Shown here: in pieces, positions 1 to 7,875 of the stretch
How positions within the stretch are numbered: position 1 is the stretch's first letter
Layout of the letters: each line of letters opens with the position of its first letter
Assembly (NCBI GenBank): GCA_905236895.1
Contig: CAJOQI010000108.1
Span: 1-11,540 of the forward strand
Source of the DNA: an uncultured Peptostreptococcaceae bacterium
GTDB lineage: Bacteria; Bacillota; Clostridia; Peptostreptococcales; Anaerovoracaceae
Reading direction: 5' to 3'
DNA length: 11,540 bases
Notes under the pieces: model-generated
Told to the model about the DNA's origin: nothing
Databases searched by the model: none
The model's input: the letters and a program-made list of their open reading frames with translations, nothing else
Program-made: the position numbers and the translations under genes

Positions 1-759
1 ATCGGTGAAAAGGTAAACCTGGATTTGGTATTCCCCGAAGACTATGGCGTGGAAGAACTGAATGGAAAGCCCGTTGTATTTGAAGTAACCATTAACCATA
101 AGAGCGTAACAACCTATCCGGAACTGAATGATGATTTTGTTAAAGAGTATACGGATTTCCAGACTGTAGATGAGCTTAAGGATGACATCAGAACCTATAT
201 CAAGGAATCCAAGGAAAGCGAAGCAAAGTCCGAGGTTCAGGCCGCAATGTGGAATAAGATTCTTAATGAATCCACCGTCCTTAAGGAGCCTGAAGCGGAG
301 AAGAATACCCTTATAGAAGAAGCTGAACTGATTGAGGAGGACTATAGATATCAGGCCGAAAGCTATGGAATGGAATGGGCGGACTTCCTGGCCATGTTCA
401 TGGGAACCGATGAGGAAGGTTTTCAGATCGCCAAGGATGAATTCGTAAGCGGAACCCTTAAGGATGAACTTTTAACATATGCCATTGCCAAAAATGAAAA
501 GATTACCTTTACAGATAAGGAATATGAAAATGAATTGGCAAGGCTGTTGGAAGAAAGCGACTATACGGAAGAGACCTTCAAGGAGGATTACGGAATGACC
601 ATCAGAGAATATGCGGATGGAAACGGATGGAAGTTCAGCATGTTCAAGGAAAAGGTTATGGACAAGATAATGTCTCTTGGCACAGAAGTAAGTCAGGATG
701 AATTCGACAATTTCTACGAGACCGAAGTTGAGGTCGAAGCAGAAGTTCCCGAAGACTAA
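1..759 (+). CDS. tig: Trigger-factor-type peptidyl-prolyl isomerase/chaperone, C-terminal part (5' end outside window)
   Basis: The reading frame is open from base 1, so this is the last 252 residues of a longer protein. The first visible stretch (GEKVNLDLVFPEDYGVEELN, then GKPVVFEVTINH) matches the end of the FKBP-type prolyl isomerase domain of trigger factor. It is followed by the TYPELNDDFVKEY junction and a helical, charged chaperone domain of about 190 residues, ending in an acidic tail (EVEVEAEVPED). Classical trigger factor binds nascent chains at the ribosome exit tunnel and catalyses proline isomerisation. The gene closes with a strong terminator and is not followed by clpP or clpX, which often sit next to the housekeeping tig. 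A paralogue, possibly an exported one, therefore cannot be excluded, because the N-terminus (ribosome-binding domain or signal peptide) is not visible. The family assignment is firm; the exact symbol is less so. Confidence 0.8.
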   Translation: MGEKVNLDLVFPEDYGVEELNGKPVVFEVTINHKSVTTYPELNDDFVKEYTDFQTVDELKDDIRTYIKESKESEAKSEVQAAMWNKILNESTVLKEPEAEKNTLIEEAELIEEDYRYQAESYGMEWADFLAMFMGTDEEGFQIAKDEFVSGTLKDELLTYAIAKNEKITFTDKEYENELARLLEESDYTEETFKEDYGMTIREYADGNGWKFSMFKEKVMDKIMSLGTEVSQDEFDNFYETEVEVEAEVPED

Positions 760-770
760 ACCGGATAGAG

Positions 771-797
771 AAGAGGAGGGAAACCTCCTCTTTTTTT
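771..797 (+). terminator. Rho-independent terminator after the trigger-factor gene
   Basis: A perfect 9-bp stem (AAGAGGAGG at 771-779 with CCTCCTCTT at 784-792) closes a GAAA tetraloop of the stable GNRA type, and the descending arm runs into seven consecutive T residues (791-797). It lies 11 bases after the stop codon and separates the chaperone gene from the nrdR group. Confidence 0.92.
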
Positions 798-906
798 ATA
801 CATGCCTTCATATAAACCTTAAGCAATATTTAGTTTTTAGGTATAGCATAATTGGTTGAAATATAGTAAAATATTATGGGTTATGGTCTAAAGGAAAAGG
901 GAGATT

Positions 907-912
907 GGGAGG
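907..912 (+). promoter_or_regulatory. Ribosome-binding site that fixes the nrdR start
   Basis: GGGAGG lies 8 bases before the ATG at 921. The same frame has an upstream ATG at 876, but that start has no Shine-Dalgarno sequence in front of it and would add 15 residues ahead of the conserved MKCPFC N-terminus of NrdR. The 921 start is therefore preferred. Confidence 0.8.
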
Positions 913-920
913 TATTATTT

Positions 921-1388
921 ATGAAATGTCCGTTTTGTGATAACCAAGACACCAAAGTAATCGATTCAAGACCCATCGAAGAAGGAAAAGCAATCCGCCG
1001 TCGCAGAGAGTGCGAAGAATGCGGAAAGCGTTTTACTACCTACGAAAAGGTTGAGAGCAATATTATCATGGTTGTAAAGAAGGACGGAAGCCGCGAGGCC
1101 TTTGATAGGGATAAGGTGCTTAGCGGAATAGTAAAGGCTTGCGAGAAAAGACCTGTTTCCATGGCCGAGATCGAGAAGGTTGTTAACGAAATCGAAAGAG
1201 GCCTGAACAATATGATGGAAAAGGAAGTTAAGAGCACCTTTATCGGGGAATTGGTCATGGAGCAGCTTAAGAACCTTGACGAGGTTGCTTATGTGCGTTT
1301 TGCCTCCGTTTACAGACAGTTTACGGATGTAAATACCTTCATCAAAGAAATCGAAGAATTGATGGGGAATAAATCCAAGGAGAAATAA
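921..1388 (+). CDS. nrdR: Transcriptional repressor NrdR
   Basis: NrdR is a nucleotide-sensing repressor that binds NrdR boxes upstream of ribonucleotide reductase genes and shuts them off when dATP is plentiful. The 155-residue product has the usual family length. A zinc ribbon occupies about residues 1-45, with C3/C6 and C31/C34 as the two CxxC knuckles, an arginine run (R26-R29) and the RFTTYE motif after it. An ATP-cone domain follows (about 46-136), beginning [19 protein letters not shown]. The start at 921 is chosen for its Shine-Dalgarno sequence and the MKCPFC beginning. Only two bases separate its stop from cmk, so the two are almost certainly co-transcribed. No clear NrdR-box pair is visible in its own upstream region, and no ribonucleotide reductase gene lies in the window. 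Confidence 0.96.
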   Translation: MKCPFCDNQDTKVIDSRPIEEGKAIRRRRECEECGKRFTTYEKVESNIIMVVKKDGSREAFDRDKVLSGIVKACEKRPVSMAEIEKVVNEIERGLNNMMEKEVKSTFIGELVMEQLKNLDEVAYVRFASVYRQFTDVNTFIKEIEELMGNKSKEK

Positions 1389-1390
1389 GT

Positions 1391-2041
1391 ATGACACTTT
1401 GCAGAATCGCCATCGACGGTCCCGGAGGTGCGGGAAAGAGCACCGTGGCAAAAATCCTTGCCCAGGATCTGAAATTGGACTATGTTGATACTGGCGCCAT
1501 GTATAGAGCAATCGGCCTTAAGCTCTTAAACCTGGGAATGGAAATAGTTGAAGGCCCGGCTCTTGATGAAATGCTGGAAAAGACGGATATTGATTTTTCA
1601 GATGGAAAGATCTACCTGGATGGTGAAGATGTTAGCGGATTCATCAGAACTCCTGAAGTTTCAATGGCAGCTTCCGCTTGCTCCGCTCTTGGTGAAGTGA
1701 GAAAGAAACTGGTTGCCCTACAGAAGGATATGGGGGGAAGAAAGAGCCTTGTAATGGACGGAAGGGATATAGGAACCAATGTTATGCCTGATGCGGAGTA
1801 TAAATTCTATATCACCGCCACAGCGGAAGAAAGAGCCAGGAGACGATATTTGGAACTTAAGGAGAAGGGCGAAGAAGCGGATTACGATCAGGTTCTGGAA
1901 GAAATAAACCAGCGTGATTATAACGATATGCACAGAGACCTGGATCCATTAAAGCGTGCAGATGATGCAGTTTTGGTTGACACCACGGAGATGGATATAG
2001 AAACCGTGGTGAAAAACCTGAAGAATATGATCGAGAAATAA
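1391..2041 (+). CDS. cmk: Cytidylate kinase
   Basis: This cytosolic enzyme phosphorylates CMP and dCMP with ATP, recycling pyrimidine nucleotides towards CTP and dCTP. The 216-residue product is of normal length. It has the P-loop GPGGAGKS at residues 10-17, the substrate-side motif DTGAMYRA at 33-40, the family signature DGRDIGT at 123-129, and an arginine-rich lid segment (ERARRRYLEL) near 145-155. AAGGAG at 1377-1382, inside the end of nrdR, is the ribosome-binding site 8 bases before the ATG. The gap to nrdR is 2 bases. The gene is not followed here by the ispH-rpsA or plsC genes seen beside cmk in other lineages; radC comes next after 29 bases. Confidence 0.97.
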   Translation: MTLCRIAIDGPGGAGKSTVAKILAQDLKLDYVDTGAMYRAIGLKLLNLGMEIVEGPALDEMLEKTDIDFSDGKIYLDGEDVSGFIRTPEVSMAASACSALGEVRKKLVALQKDMGGRKSLVMDGRDIGTNVMPDAEYKFYITATAEERARRRYLELKEKGEEADYDQVLEEINQRDYNDMHRDLDPLKRADDAVLVDTTEMDIETVVKNLKNMIEK

Positions 2042-2070
2042 AAAGAAAAGCTGCCGGCAGAAAGGTTGTT

Positions 2071-2751
2071 ATGAAGATAAAACTTTTGCCGGAAGATGAG
2101 AGGCCCAGAGAAAGGGCCATGTCAAAGGGAATCGGAAAACTATCCGATCAGGAACTTCTCGCACTTATTATCAGGACCGGAGATGAAAGCCTTTCGGCTC
2201 AGGAATTGGCCGGAATCCTGACAGACAGAATAGGAGAAGGATTAAGGGGTATATCCCATGCGTCCATTGCCGAACTTATGGAGATTAAAGGCATAGGAAA
2301 GAGCAAAGCTTGCTCCATAGCGGCGGCTTTTGAACTTGGGCGAAGGGTGAATAGCAGAACCCCTAAAGAAAAATCAAGAATTTACTCAGCCTCCGACGTT
2401 GCCAAACTGTTTATGGCGGATTTAAGAGGCGAGAAAAAGGAACACTTCCAACTGGTGATGCTGGACAGCAAAGCCGGGGTAATGGCGGTGGAAGAAATCT
2501 CTGTAGGGGAACTGACGGCAGCGCCGGTTCATCCCAGGGAGGCTTTCTCTCCCGCAGTCAAGAGAAGTGCGGCTTCTGTGGTCTTTGTTCACAATCACCC
2601 CAGCGGGGACCCCACGCCCAGCGGTGCGGATTTGGAAACCACCAAACTCCTTTGTTCCGCAGGAAAGATCTTGGGGATAAGAGTTCTGGATCACGTGATA
2701 ATCGGTGACGGAGAATACAGCAGCATAAAAGAATTGGGTTATTTGGAATAG
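2071..2751 (+). CDS. radC: RadC family JAMM/MPN+ domain protein
   Basis: The 226-residue product has an N-terminal helix-hairpin-helix region (roughly residues 40-95, including MEIKGIGKSKACSIAAAFEL) and a C-terminal JAMM/MPN+ metalloprotease-like domain. The metal-binding signature HxHx7SxxD is intact: H174 and H176 in HNHPSGD, then S184 and D187. RadC was once linked to DNA repair, but that role has been questioned, and the biochemical function of chromosomal RadC is still unclear. The protein usually lies near mreB in Gram-positive genomes, as here (28 bases upstream). The likely ribosome-binding site is AAAGG at 2061-2065. The metal ligands suggest an active fold, but the sequence does not show a substrate. 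Confidence 0.95.
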   Translation: MKIKLLPEDERPRERAMSKGIGKLSDQELLALIIRTGDESLSAQELAGILTDRIGEGLRGISHASIAELMEIKGIGKSKACSIAAAFELGRRVNSRTPKEKSRIYSASDVAKLFMADLRGEKKEHFQLVMLDSKAGVMAVEEISVGELTAAPVHPREAFSPAVKRSAASVVFVHNHPSGDPTPSGADLETTKLLCSAGKILGIRVLDHVIIGDGEYSSIKELGYLE

Positions 2752-2779
2752 AGTTTATTTTCAGGAGGTTGCGTAAAGC

Positions 2780-3817
2780 ATGGGATTTCTATCAAAGGAT
2801 ATGGGTATCGACTTAGGTACCGCCAATACACTGATTTTCATCAAGGAGAAGGGAATCGTTCTCAATGAGCCGTCGGTTATAGCCGTGGACAAGAGAAGGG
2901 ATTTGGTTATTGCAGTAGGTAACGAAGCCAAGGATATGCTTGGAAAGGCTCCGGATCATATTGCTGTTATCAGACCTTTGCAGGACGGTGTTATTTCCGA
3001 TTTTGATCGCACCTCCGATATGCTTAGAGCCTTTATTGAGAAGGCCGTTACCGCAAATAGAATTAAGAACTTCAGGGTTGTGGTAGGAGTTCCCAGCGGC
3101 GTAACCGCAGTTGAGAAAAAGGCTGTGGAAGAAGTGGTTAGACAGATGGGGGCATCCGAAGTGTATATTTTGGAAGAGCCTATGGCAGCTGCAATCGGAG
3201 CAGGACTTGATGTGGACAGTTCAACTGCTTGCATGATTGCGGATATTGGTGGAGGAACAACAGATATTGCAATTATCGCCCTTGGAGGTATAGTTGCCAG
3301 CACATCCATAAGACACGCCGGAGATAAATTCAACGAAGCAATCATTGAATATGTGAGAAAGAGATACTCTCTCCTGATTGGTGAAAGAACTGCCGAGAAT
3401 CTTAAGATTCAGGCGGGAGCAGCATGCTTGGATGTGGATGAAAACGGTGACGAGATTATCAAAACCGTTAAGGCCAGCGGAAGAGATATTATTTCCGGCC
3501 TTCCCAAGGTTATCGAAGTTACCAATAGGGACATTATGCTGGGCCTTCAGGAATCCATTGACATAGTAATAGACGGTATCAAAGCCACTATCGAAAAGGC
3601 TCCACCTGAGATTGCTGCTGATATTGCTGCAAACGGAATGGTTCTTTCCGGAGGCGGCGGAAATATATATAATTTGGATAAATTGATTGAGAAGAGAACC
3701 AATGTGAAAGCAACGGTTGCGGAGAATGCCTTCGAAGCGGTAGCAGAAGGTACGGGAAAGAGCTTCGATAATATGGAGACTCTCAGAATTCATGCCGCCA
3801 CCAATAAGAGAAGATGA
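2780..3817 (+). CDS. mreB: Rod shape-determining protein MreB (actin-like)
   Basis: MreB is a bacterial actin that forms short filaments beneath the membrane and orients the elongasome around the cell circumference. The 345-residue product has the family's usual length. The phosphate-1 loop DLGTANT is at residues 11-17, the phosphate-2 loop DIGGGTTD at 155-162, and the adenosine-contact motif SGGGGN at 290-295. The conserved ILEEPMAAAIGAG segment lies shortly before phosphate-2. A strong AGGAGG (2763-2768) precedes the ATG by 11 bases. The last four bases overlap the first codon of mreC as ATGA, so the two are translationally coupled. Being the paralogue directly upstream of mreC supports the name mreB rather than mbl. 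Confidence 0.97.
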   Translation: MGFLSKDMGIDLGTANTLIFIKEKGIVLNEPSVIAVDKRRDLVIAVGNEAKDMLGKAPDHIAVIRPLQDGVISDFDRTSDMLRAFIEKAVTANRIKNFRVVVGVPSGVTAVEKKAVEEVVRQMGASEVYILEEPMAAAIGAGLDVDSSTACMIADIGGGTTDIAIIALGGIVASTSIRHAGDKFNEAIIEYVRKRYSLLIGERTAENLKIQAGAACLDVDENGDEIIKTVKASGRDIISGLPKVIEVTNRDIMLGLQESIDIVIDGIKATIEKAPPEIAADIAANGMVLSGGGGNIYNLDKLIEKRTNVKATVAENAFEAVAEGTGKSFDNMETLRIHAATNKRR

Positions 3818-4626
3818 ACTTTATAAAAGAACATAAACTAGTAAGTGCCATTGCTCTCATAATGATTTTAAGTATAGGCCTCTTGGTTGTAACTTTGATC
3901 TTTGGAGAATCCGGTGGCACCGGCTTTATTAACAGACTATATACGGCCATAGAAAGGCCCATGACCAATGCCGGATCCACTCTCAAGGAGAATGTATCCG
4001 GTCTCTTTGCGTATCAGGATCTTTTGGACGAGAACAAAGCCTTGAGAGAGGAAAACGAGAACCTGAAGGAAGAAGTGAGCAATCTTACCATGAATGCGGG
4101 AGAGCTTCAGGAATTGAAGGAATTGGCCAAGGCTCTTAACTACGACCTTATTGAAGGTGAGAAGGATATTGTAACCTGTAATGTAATATCCATGGACGGA
4201 ACCAATTGGACCAATGCCTTCATGATAGATAAGGGAACGGAAAGCGGAATCAGCAAGGACAATTATGTTATCTGTGGGGAAGGTCTGGTAGGAAGAATAT
4301 TGGAAACGGATGTAGGTTGGTCCAAGGTGCTTCCTATTATTGACGAATCCAGCAGAATAAGCTTTGCCATAGAAAGCAATAGGGATTTGCTTGGAATAAT
4401 AGAAGGCTCCAAGGACGGGATTTTGGCCGGATATATGCTTGATACGGAGGCGGAAGCCAAAGAAGGGGATATACTTGTAACCTCCGGACTTGGAAGATTC
4501 CCTGCGGGAATTAAAATCGGCAAAGTAACAAGAGCAGGATATGACAGCAATAAACAGCTTATGACTATTTCCGTAAGATCGGAAGTTGACTTTGCAAGTC
4601 TCAGGAAGGTAAGCGTAGTATTATGA
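3814..4626 (+). CDS. mreC: Rod shape-determining protein MreC
   Basis: MreC is a single-pass membrane protein whose extracytoplasmic part binds and activates PBP2 in the elongasome. The 270-residue product has a short basic cytoplasmic start (MNFIKEHK), a membrane helix at about residues 10-31, a coiled coil at roughly 66-110 (DENKALREENENLKEEV), and then the beta-rich MreC domain. That domain includes the typical CNVISMDGTNWTNAFMIDKG and VGRILETDVGWSKVLPI stretches and ends with VRSEVDFASLRKVSVVL. Both its start and its end overlap neighbours by four bases (ATGA), coupling it to mreB and mreD. Confidence 0.96.
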   Translation: MNFIKEHKLVSAIALIMILSIGLLVVTLIFGESGGTGFINRLYTAIERPMTNAGSTLKENVSGLFAYQDLLDENKALREENENLKEEVSNLTMNAGELQELKELAKALNYDLIEGEKDIVTCNVISMDGTNWTNAFMIDKGTESGISKDNYVICGEGLVGRILETDVGWSKVLPIIDESSRISFAIESNRDLLGIIEGSKDGILAGYMLDTEAEAKEGDILVTSGLGRFPAGIKIGKVTRAGYDSNKQLMTISVRSEVDFASLRKVSVVL

Positions 4627-5126
4627 AGACCAGAGTAGCAATTATATTCTTTGCCATTTCATTCCTCCTAAGACCTATGCTTCAGGTCTTTCTGCCGGAA
4701 TGGATGACTTTGGACCTCTGCCTGTGCATCTATATTGCCATGGCGGTAACGATGGATAAGGATAGCATTGCGGGGCCCATGATTGCGGCCTTTGTTTTTA
4801 TGGTCATTAGCGATATCATCTTCAGCCAATATGTGGGGGTTACTCCTTTGGCAATGCTTGCTACCACAGGTTTTATCTTTGCTCTTAAAACCATGTATGA
4901 TGTGGAAAACAAGCTGATGGATATAATCAATATGGTATTGGGATTTCTGGTTTTCCATTCAGCCTATTGGCTAATATACAAACTCCTGGGATCACCCTAT
5001 AGTTTCCTATACATGTTGGGGAAGCTTCCTTGGCTTCTGCTGACAGAATCGGTGATTACGGGTATAATAATTCTGTTAATCGTAAGGGCTAAAATACAGA
5101 AGAGAAGATACGACTATTTCAAATGA
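4623..5126 (+). CDS. mreD: Rod shape-determining protein MreD
   Basis: The 167-residue product is very hydrophobic, with about five predicted membrane segments (near residues 3-23, 27-44, 49-85, 100-120 and 138-155) and a basic C-terminus (RAKIQKRRYDYFK). MreD is the poorly conserved integral membrane partner of MreC in the elongasome and is usually about 160-180 residues long. Position between mreC and mrdA, with ATGA overlaps on both sides, is the main support, since the sequence has few diagnostic motifs. Confidence 0.92.
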   Translation: MKTRVAIIFFAISFLLRPMLQVFLPEWMTLDLCLCIYIAMAVTMDKDSIAGPMIAAFVFMVISDIIFSQYVGVTPLAMLATTGFIFALKTMYDVENKLMDIINMVLGFLVFHSAYWLIYKLLGSPYSFLYMLGKLPWLLLTESVITGIIILLIVRAKIQKRRYDYFK

Positions 5127-7858
5127 AGCAGAGAATTAGGGACAATATTAGATATAGAAATCTGGTAAGCATTATTCTGTTTTTAATGCTTATTCTTGCT
5201 GTTAGGCTTTTTGTTGTTACCATGCTTCAGCATGATGACTGGGAAGAAGCCGCTGCATCTCAGAGCACCAAAACCCTCTATACATCTGCCCCCAGGGGAA
5301 ATATCTACGACAGAAACGGCGTGCTTCTGGCAGGAAACCGCCAGGTTTTTTCCGTGAAATTCAATGCCAGTAATTTAACCTCTCAGGAGATAAACGAAAC
5401 CGTTCTCACCATGATGAATAAGCTGGAGGAGAACAAGGATACCTATAACGACGACTTCCCCATCTTTATGAGAGGGGATACCTTTACATATACCTATGAT
5501 AAGAATATGATACAGTGGCTGGTTAAAAACGGATATAGCAGTACTACCACCGCTGAGCAGGTCTTCAATATGGCGAGAGCCGAATACGACATCAAACCTG
5601 AACTTGATAGATATGATGCAATGGAGGAATTGGAGACCAAACACAATGTCTATCTTCCAATCAACGTCCGCAATATGAGATTCACCTACGAGATAAGCAA
5701 GAGTAATTTCTGGTCAAGATTTGGACTTGAGAGCGAAGACGGACAGGAGATTCCACCGGAGGAGTGCTTCAGACAGCTTAGAAAATACTATAGCATTGAT
5801 GAAAGCTTAAGCGACGAAGATGCTAGAAAGATAATGGTGGTAAGGAATAAGATTACCGAGGGAATCTATCAAAGATATCTTCCTATCACCGTGGCTACGG
5901 ATATAAGCAATCTTTCGGTTATCTTTTTCAACGAAATGAATCTGCCCGGAGTTACCGTTTCTCAGGATACGGAGAGATATTATCCCTATGGTAATTTGGC
6001 TTCTCACATAATAGGCTATATGGGCGCCATTTCCGACGAGGAAGCTGACTATTATATGGGACAGGACTACCTCATTACTGACCTTGTGGGTAAAGCAGGT
6101 ATTGAGCAGGCCCTTGAATCCGACCTTCACGGAACCCCGGGAATAGAAACCATCATAGTAAACAGCGACGGAGAATATGTTTCCACCCTTGAAAAGCAGG
6201 AGACAAAGAAGGGAAGCGATGTTTATCTGACTTTTGATGTGGCCCTCCAGGAGAAGGTGGAAGCCACTTTGAAAAGAGGCATTGAAAGAAGCGAATACGC
6301 CAAGCAAGGGGCTGCGGTTCTTCTTGATGTTAAGACTGCAGACGTTTTGGCCATGGCCAGCTATCCGGACTTTGATCTCAATATATTTGCTGACGGTATT
6401 TCCGACGAAGAGTGGGCTTCCGTTCAGCCGGATAACCCGAGAGACGCATTTTCACCCACCCCTTTATATAACAATGCCACCATGGCTTCTGCAGCGCCGG
6501 GTTCAACTTTTAAGCCCATAACGGCCCTCACGGCCTTGGCCTGCGGCCTGGATCCCAATATGCAAATCGAGGACGGGGGATATATTGAGATAGCCGGTAA
6601 GGAATTCGGCTGCTCAATCTGGAATGATGTAAAGGCAACCCACGGAATGGAAAATCTGGAGTGGGGTCTCGGTAATTCCTGCAATTATTATTTTGCTTGT
6701 ATAGCTACGGGAAAGAATTGGAATAACGGAAAGTCCTTGGGATATACCAAGGAGATTTCTATTGACGATATTCTTGAAAAGGCCAGAGCCTACGGACTGG
6801 GCAGTTCTACGGGTATCGAAATCTACGAAACCGTTAGACCGGCAGTTTCCGTAGAAACAAAGATGGAAAGCTATAGAGCCGCTGTTTGGGAGGCTCTTTA
6901 CGACAGATCCAGAGAGTTTTTCTCCGCTGAAGTTTATAACGATTATGGACGCCTTACGGATAATATAACAAAGATTTCAAACTGGATTTACGAGAATCCC
7001 GAGTTCGGAGATCTTATGGATCTTATGCTCAGGGAAACCGATGTAATGGAGGATAAGATAGAGGATTGCGCCACCATGGTTAAATTCGACTATTTTATTC
7101 AGGCGGAGTGGACCACCTTCGATGTATTCAACGTTTCAATCGGACAGGGTGACAATAACTATACGCCGGTACAGATGGCTAATTTTATCGCAACTCTTGG
7201 AAACGGCGGCTATAGAAATCAGGTTAGCGTAGTTTACGGAATTGAAGGACAGGGCAAGACAGTAAAGGCCCAGCCTGTGGATACCAATACAACCCCGGAA
7301 GAAATCAAGAAAGTAATCCAGGGTATGAAAAGGGTATGCACCAGCGGTACCTTAAGGGAAGACCTTAGCGACTATCCCATTTCTGTAGCCGGAAAAACCG
7401 GAACAGCTGAATACCAGGCTATCAAGCAGCCTGCAGACGAGGTTAAATATATTCAAGAGCATCTGAAGGACTTTAACGAGGAAGCGGAAACAAAGATTAC
7501 CTGGAAGCAGGTTGAACGGAAAGTAAAGGAAATGATGAAGATAGACGCCAACGCCTATCCCAATGAAGACGATACCGTTGATGCGGCTTTGATAGAACTT
7601 TCCGACCATGTTATCAATCAAAGCATGATCGATAAGTATAAGGATAGATACGAAGACTTCTCTTGGATCGTAACCCTTGCACCTGCAGACGATCCTCAGG
7701 TGGCTATAGTTATAATGCTTCCCGAAGGTGGAACCGCATCTGACAATGGTCAGCTTATGAGAGAGTTATTGGATGATTATTTCGGCTATTCCGGTGATGA
7801 GGTTGATCCGGTTCACTATGTTCCTACTGACAATGACGGCTCCAATGTGATACAATAA
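5123..7858 (+). CDS. mrdA: Penicillin-binding protein 2, elongasome transpeptidase
   Basis: This is a class B PBP that cross-links the peptides of new lateral-wall glycan together with RodA. The 911-residue product has one membrane anchor (about residues 14-35), the dimerisation/pedestal region starting with RGNIYDRNGVLLA (58-70), and a transpeptidase domain. The catalytic motifs are all present: S461-T-F-K464 (nucleophile S461), S519-C-N521 and K758-T-G-T761. At 911 residues it is well above E. coli PBP2 (about 630) and typical Bacillus class B PBPs. Two charged, probably helical insertions account for part of the excess. One is about 105 residues between TGIEI (563-567) and SIGQG (672-676). 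The other is 80 residues between the KTGT motif segment (ending 765) and FSWIV (846-850). It overlaps mreD by ATGA, and minD follows 17 bases later. Confidence 0.95.
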   Translation: MKQRIRDNIRYRNLVSIILFLMLILAVRLFVVTMLQHDDWEEAAASQSTKTLYTSAPRGNIYDRNGVLLAGNRQVFSVKFNASNLTSQEINETVLTMMNKLEENKDTYNDDFPIFMRGDTFTYTYDKNMIQWLVKNGYSSTTTAEQVFNMARAEYDIKPELDRYDAMEELETKHNVYLPINVRNMRFTYEISKSNFWSRFGLESEDGQEIPPEECFRQLRKYYSIDESLSDEDARKIMVVRNKITEGIYQRYLPITVATDISNLSVIFFNEMNLPGVTVSQDTERYYPYGNLASHIIGYMGAISDEEADYYMGQDYLITDLVGKAGIEQALESDLHGTPGIETIIVNSDGEYVSTLEKQETKKGSDVYLTFDVALQEKVEATLKRGIERSEYAKQGAAVLLDVKTADVLAMASYPDFDLNIFADGISDEEWASVQPDNPRDAFSPTPLYNNATMASAAPGSTFKPITALTALACGLDPNMQIEDGGYIEIAGKEFGCSIWNDVKATHGMENLEWGLGNSCNYYFACIATGKNWNNGKSLGYTKEISIDDILEKARAYGLGSSTGIEIYETVRPAVSVETKMESYRAAVWEALYDRSREFFSAEVYNDYGRLTDNITKISNWIYENPEFGDLMDLMLRETDVMEDKIEDCATMVKFDYFIQAEWTTFDVFNVSIGQGDNNYTPVQMANFIATLGNGGYRNQVSVVYGIEGQGKTVKAQPVDTNTTPEEIKKVIQGMKRVCTSGTLREDLSDYPISVAGKTGTAEYQAIKQPADEVKYIQEHLKDFNEEAETKITWKQVERKVKEMMKIDANAYPNEDDTVDAALIELSDHVINQSMIDKYKDRYEDFSWIVTLAPADDPQVAIVIMLPEGGTASDNGQLMRELLDDYFGYSGDEVDPVHYVPTDNDGSNVIQ

Positions 7859-7875
7859 TTAATTGGAGGAAAGGC

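Noticed and set aside
798..906. Possible promoter for nrdR in the A+T-rich stretch
   Set aside because: Several -10-like words occur (TATAGT, TAAAAT, TATTAT), but none has a convincing -35 at 16-18 bases, and no clear pair of NrdR boxes is seen. A promoter probably exists but I cannot place it.
876..920. Upstream in-frame ATG giving a 170-residue NrdR
   Set aside because: No Shine-Dalgarno sequence precedes it, and the added 15 residues do not fit the family; GGGAGG and MKCPFC place the start at 921.
966..1511. Minus-strand open frame of 181 codons across nrdR and cmk
   Set aside because: It lies opposite two well-supported genes, crosses their boundary, and resembles no family I recognise.
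2051..2060. CTGCCGGCAG palindrome between cmk and radC
   Set aside because: A 10-base palindrome with no loop and no T-tract, just before the radC ribosome-binding site; too short to call an operator or terminator.
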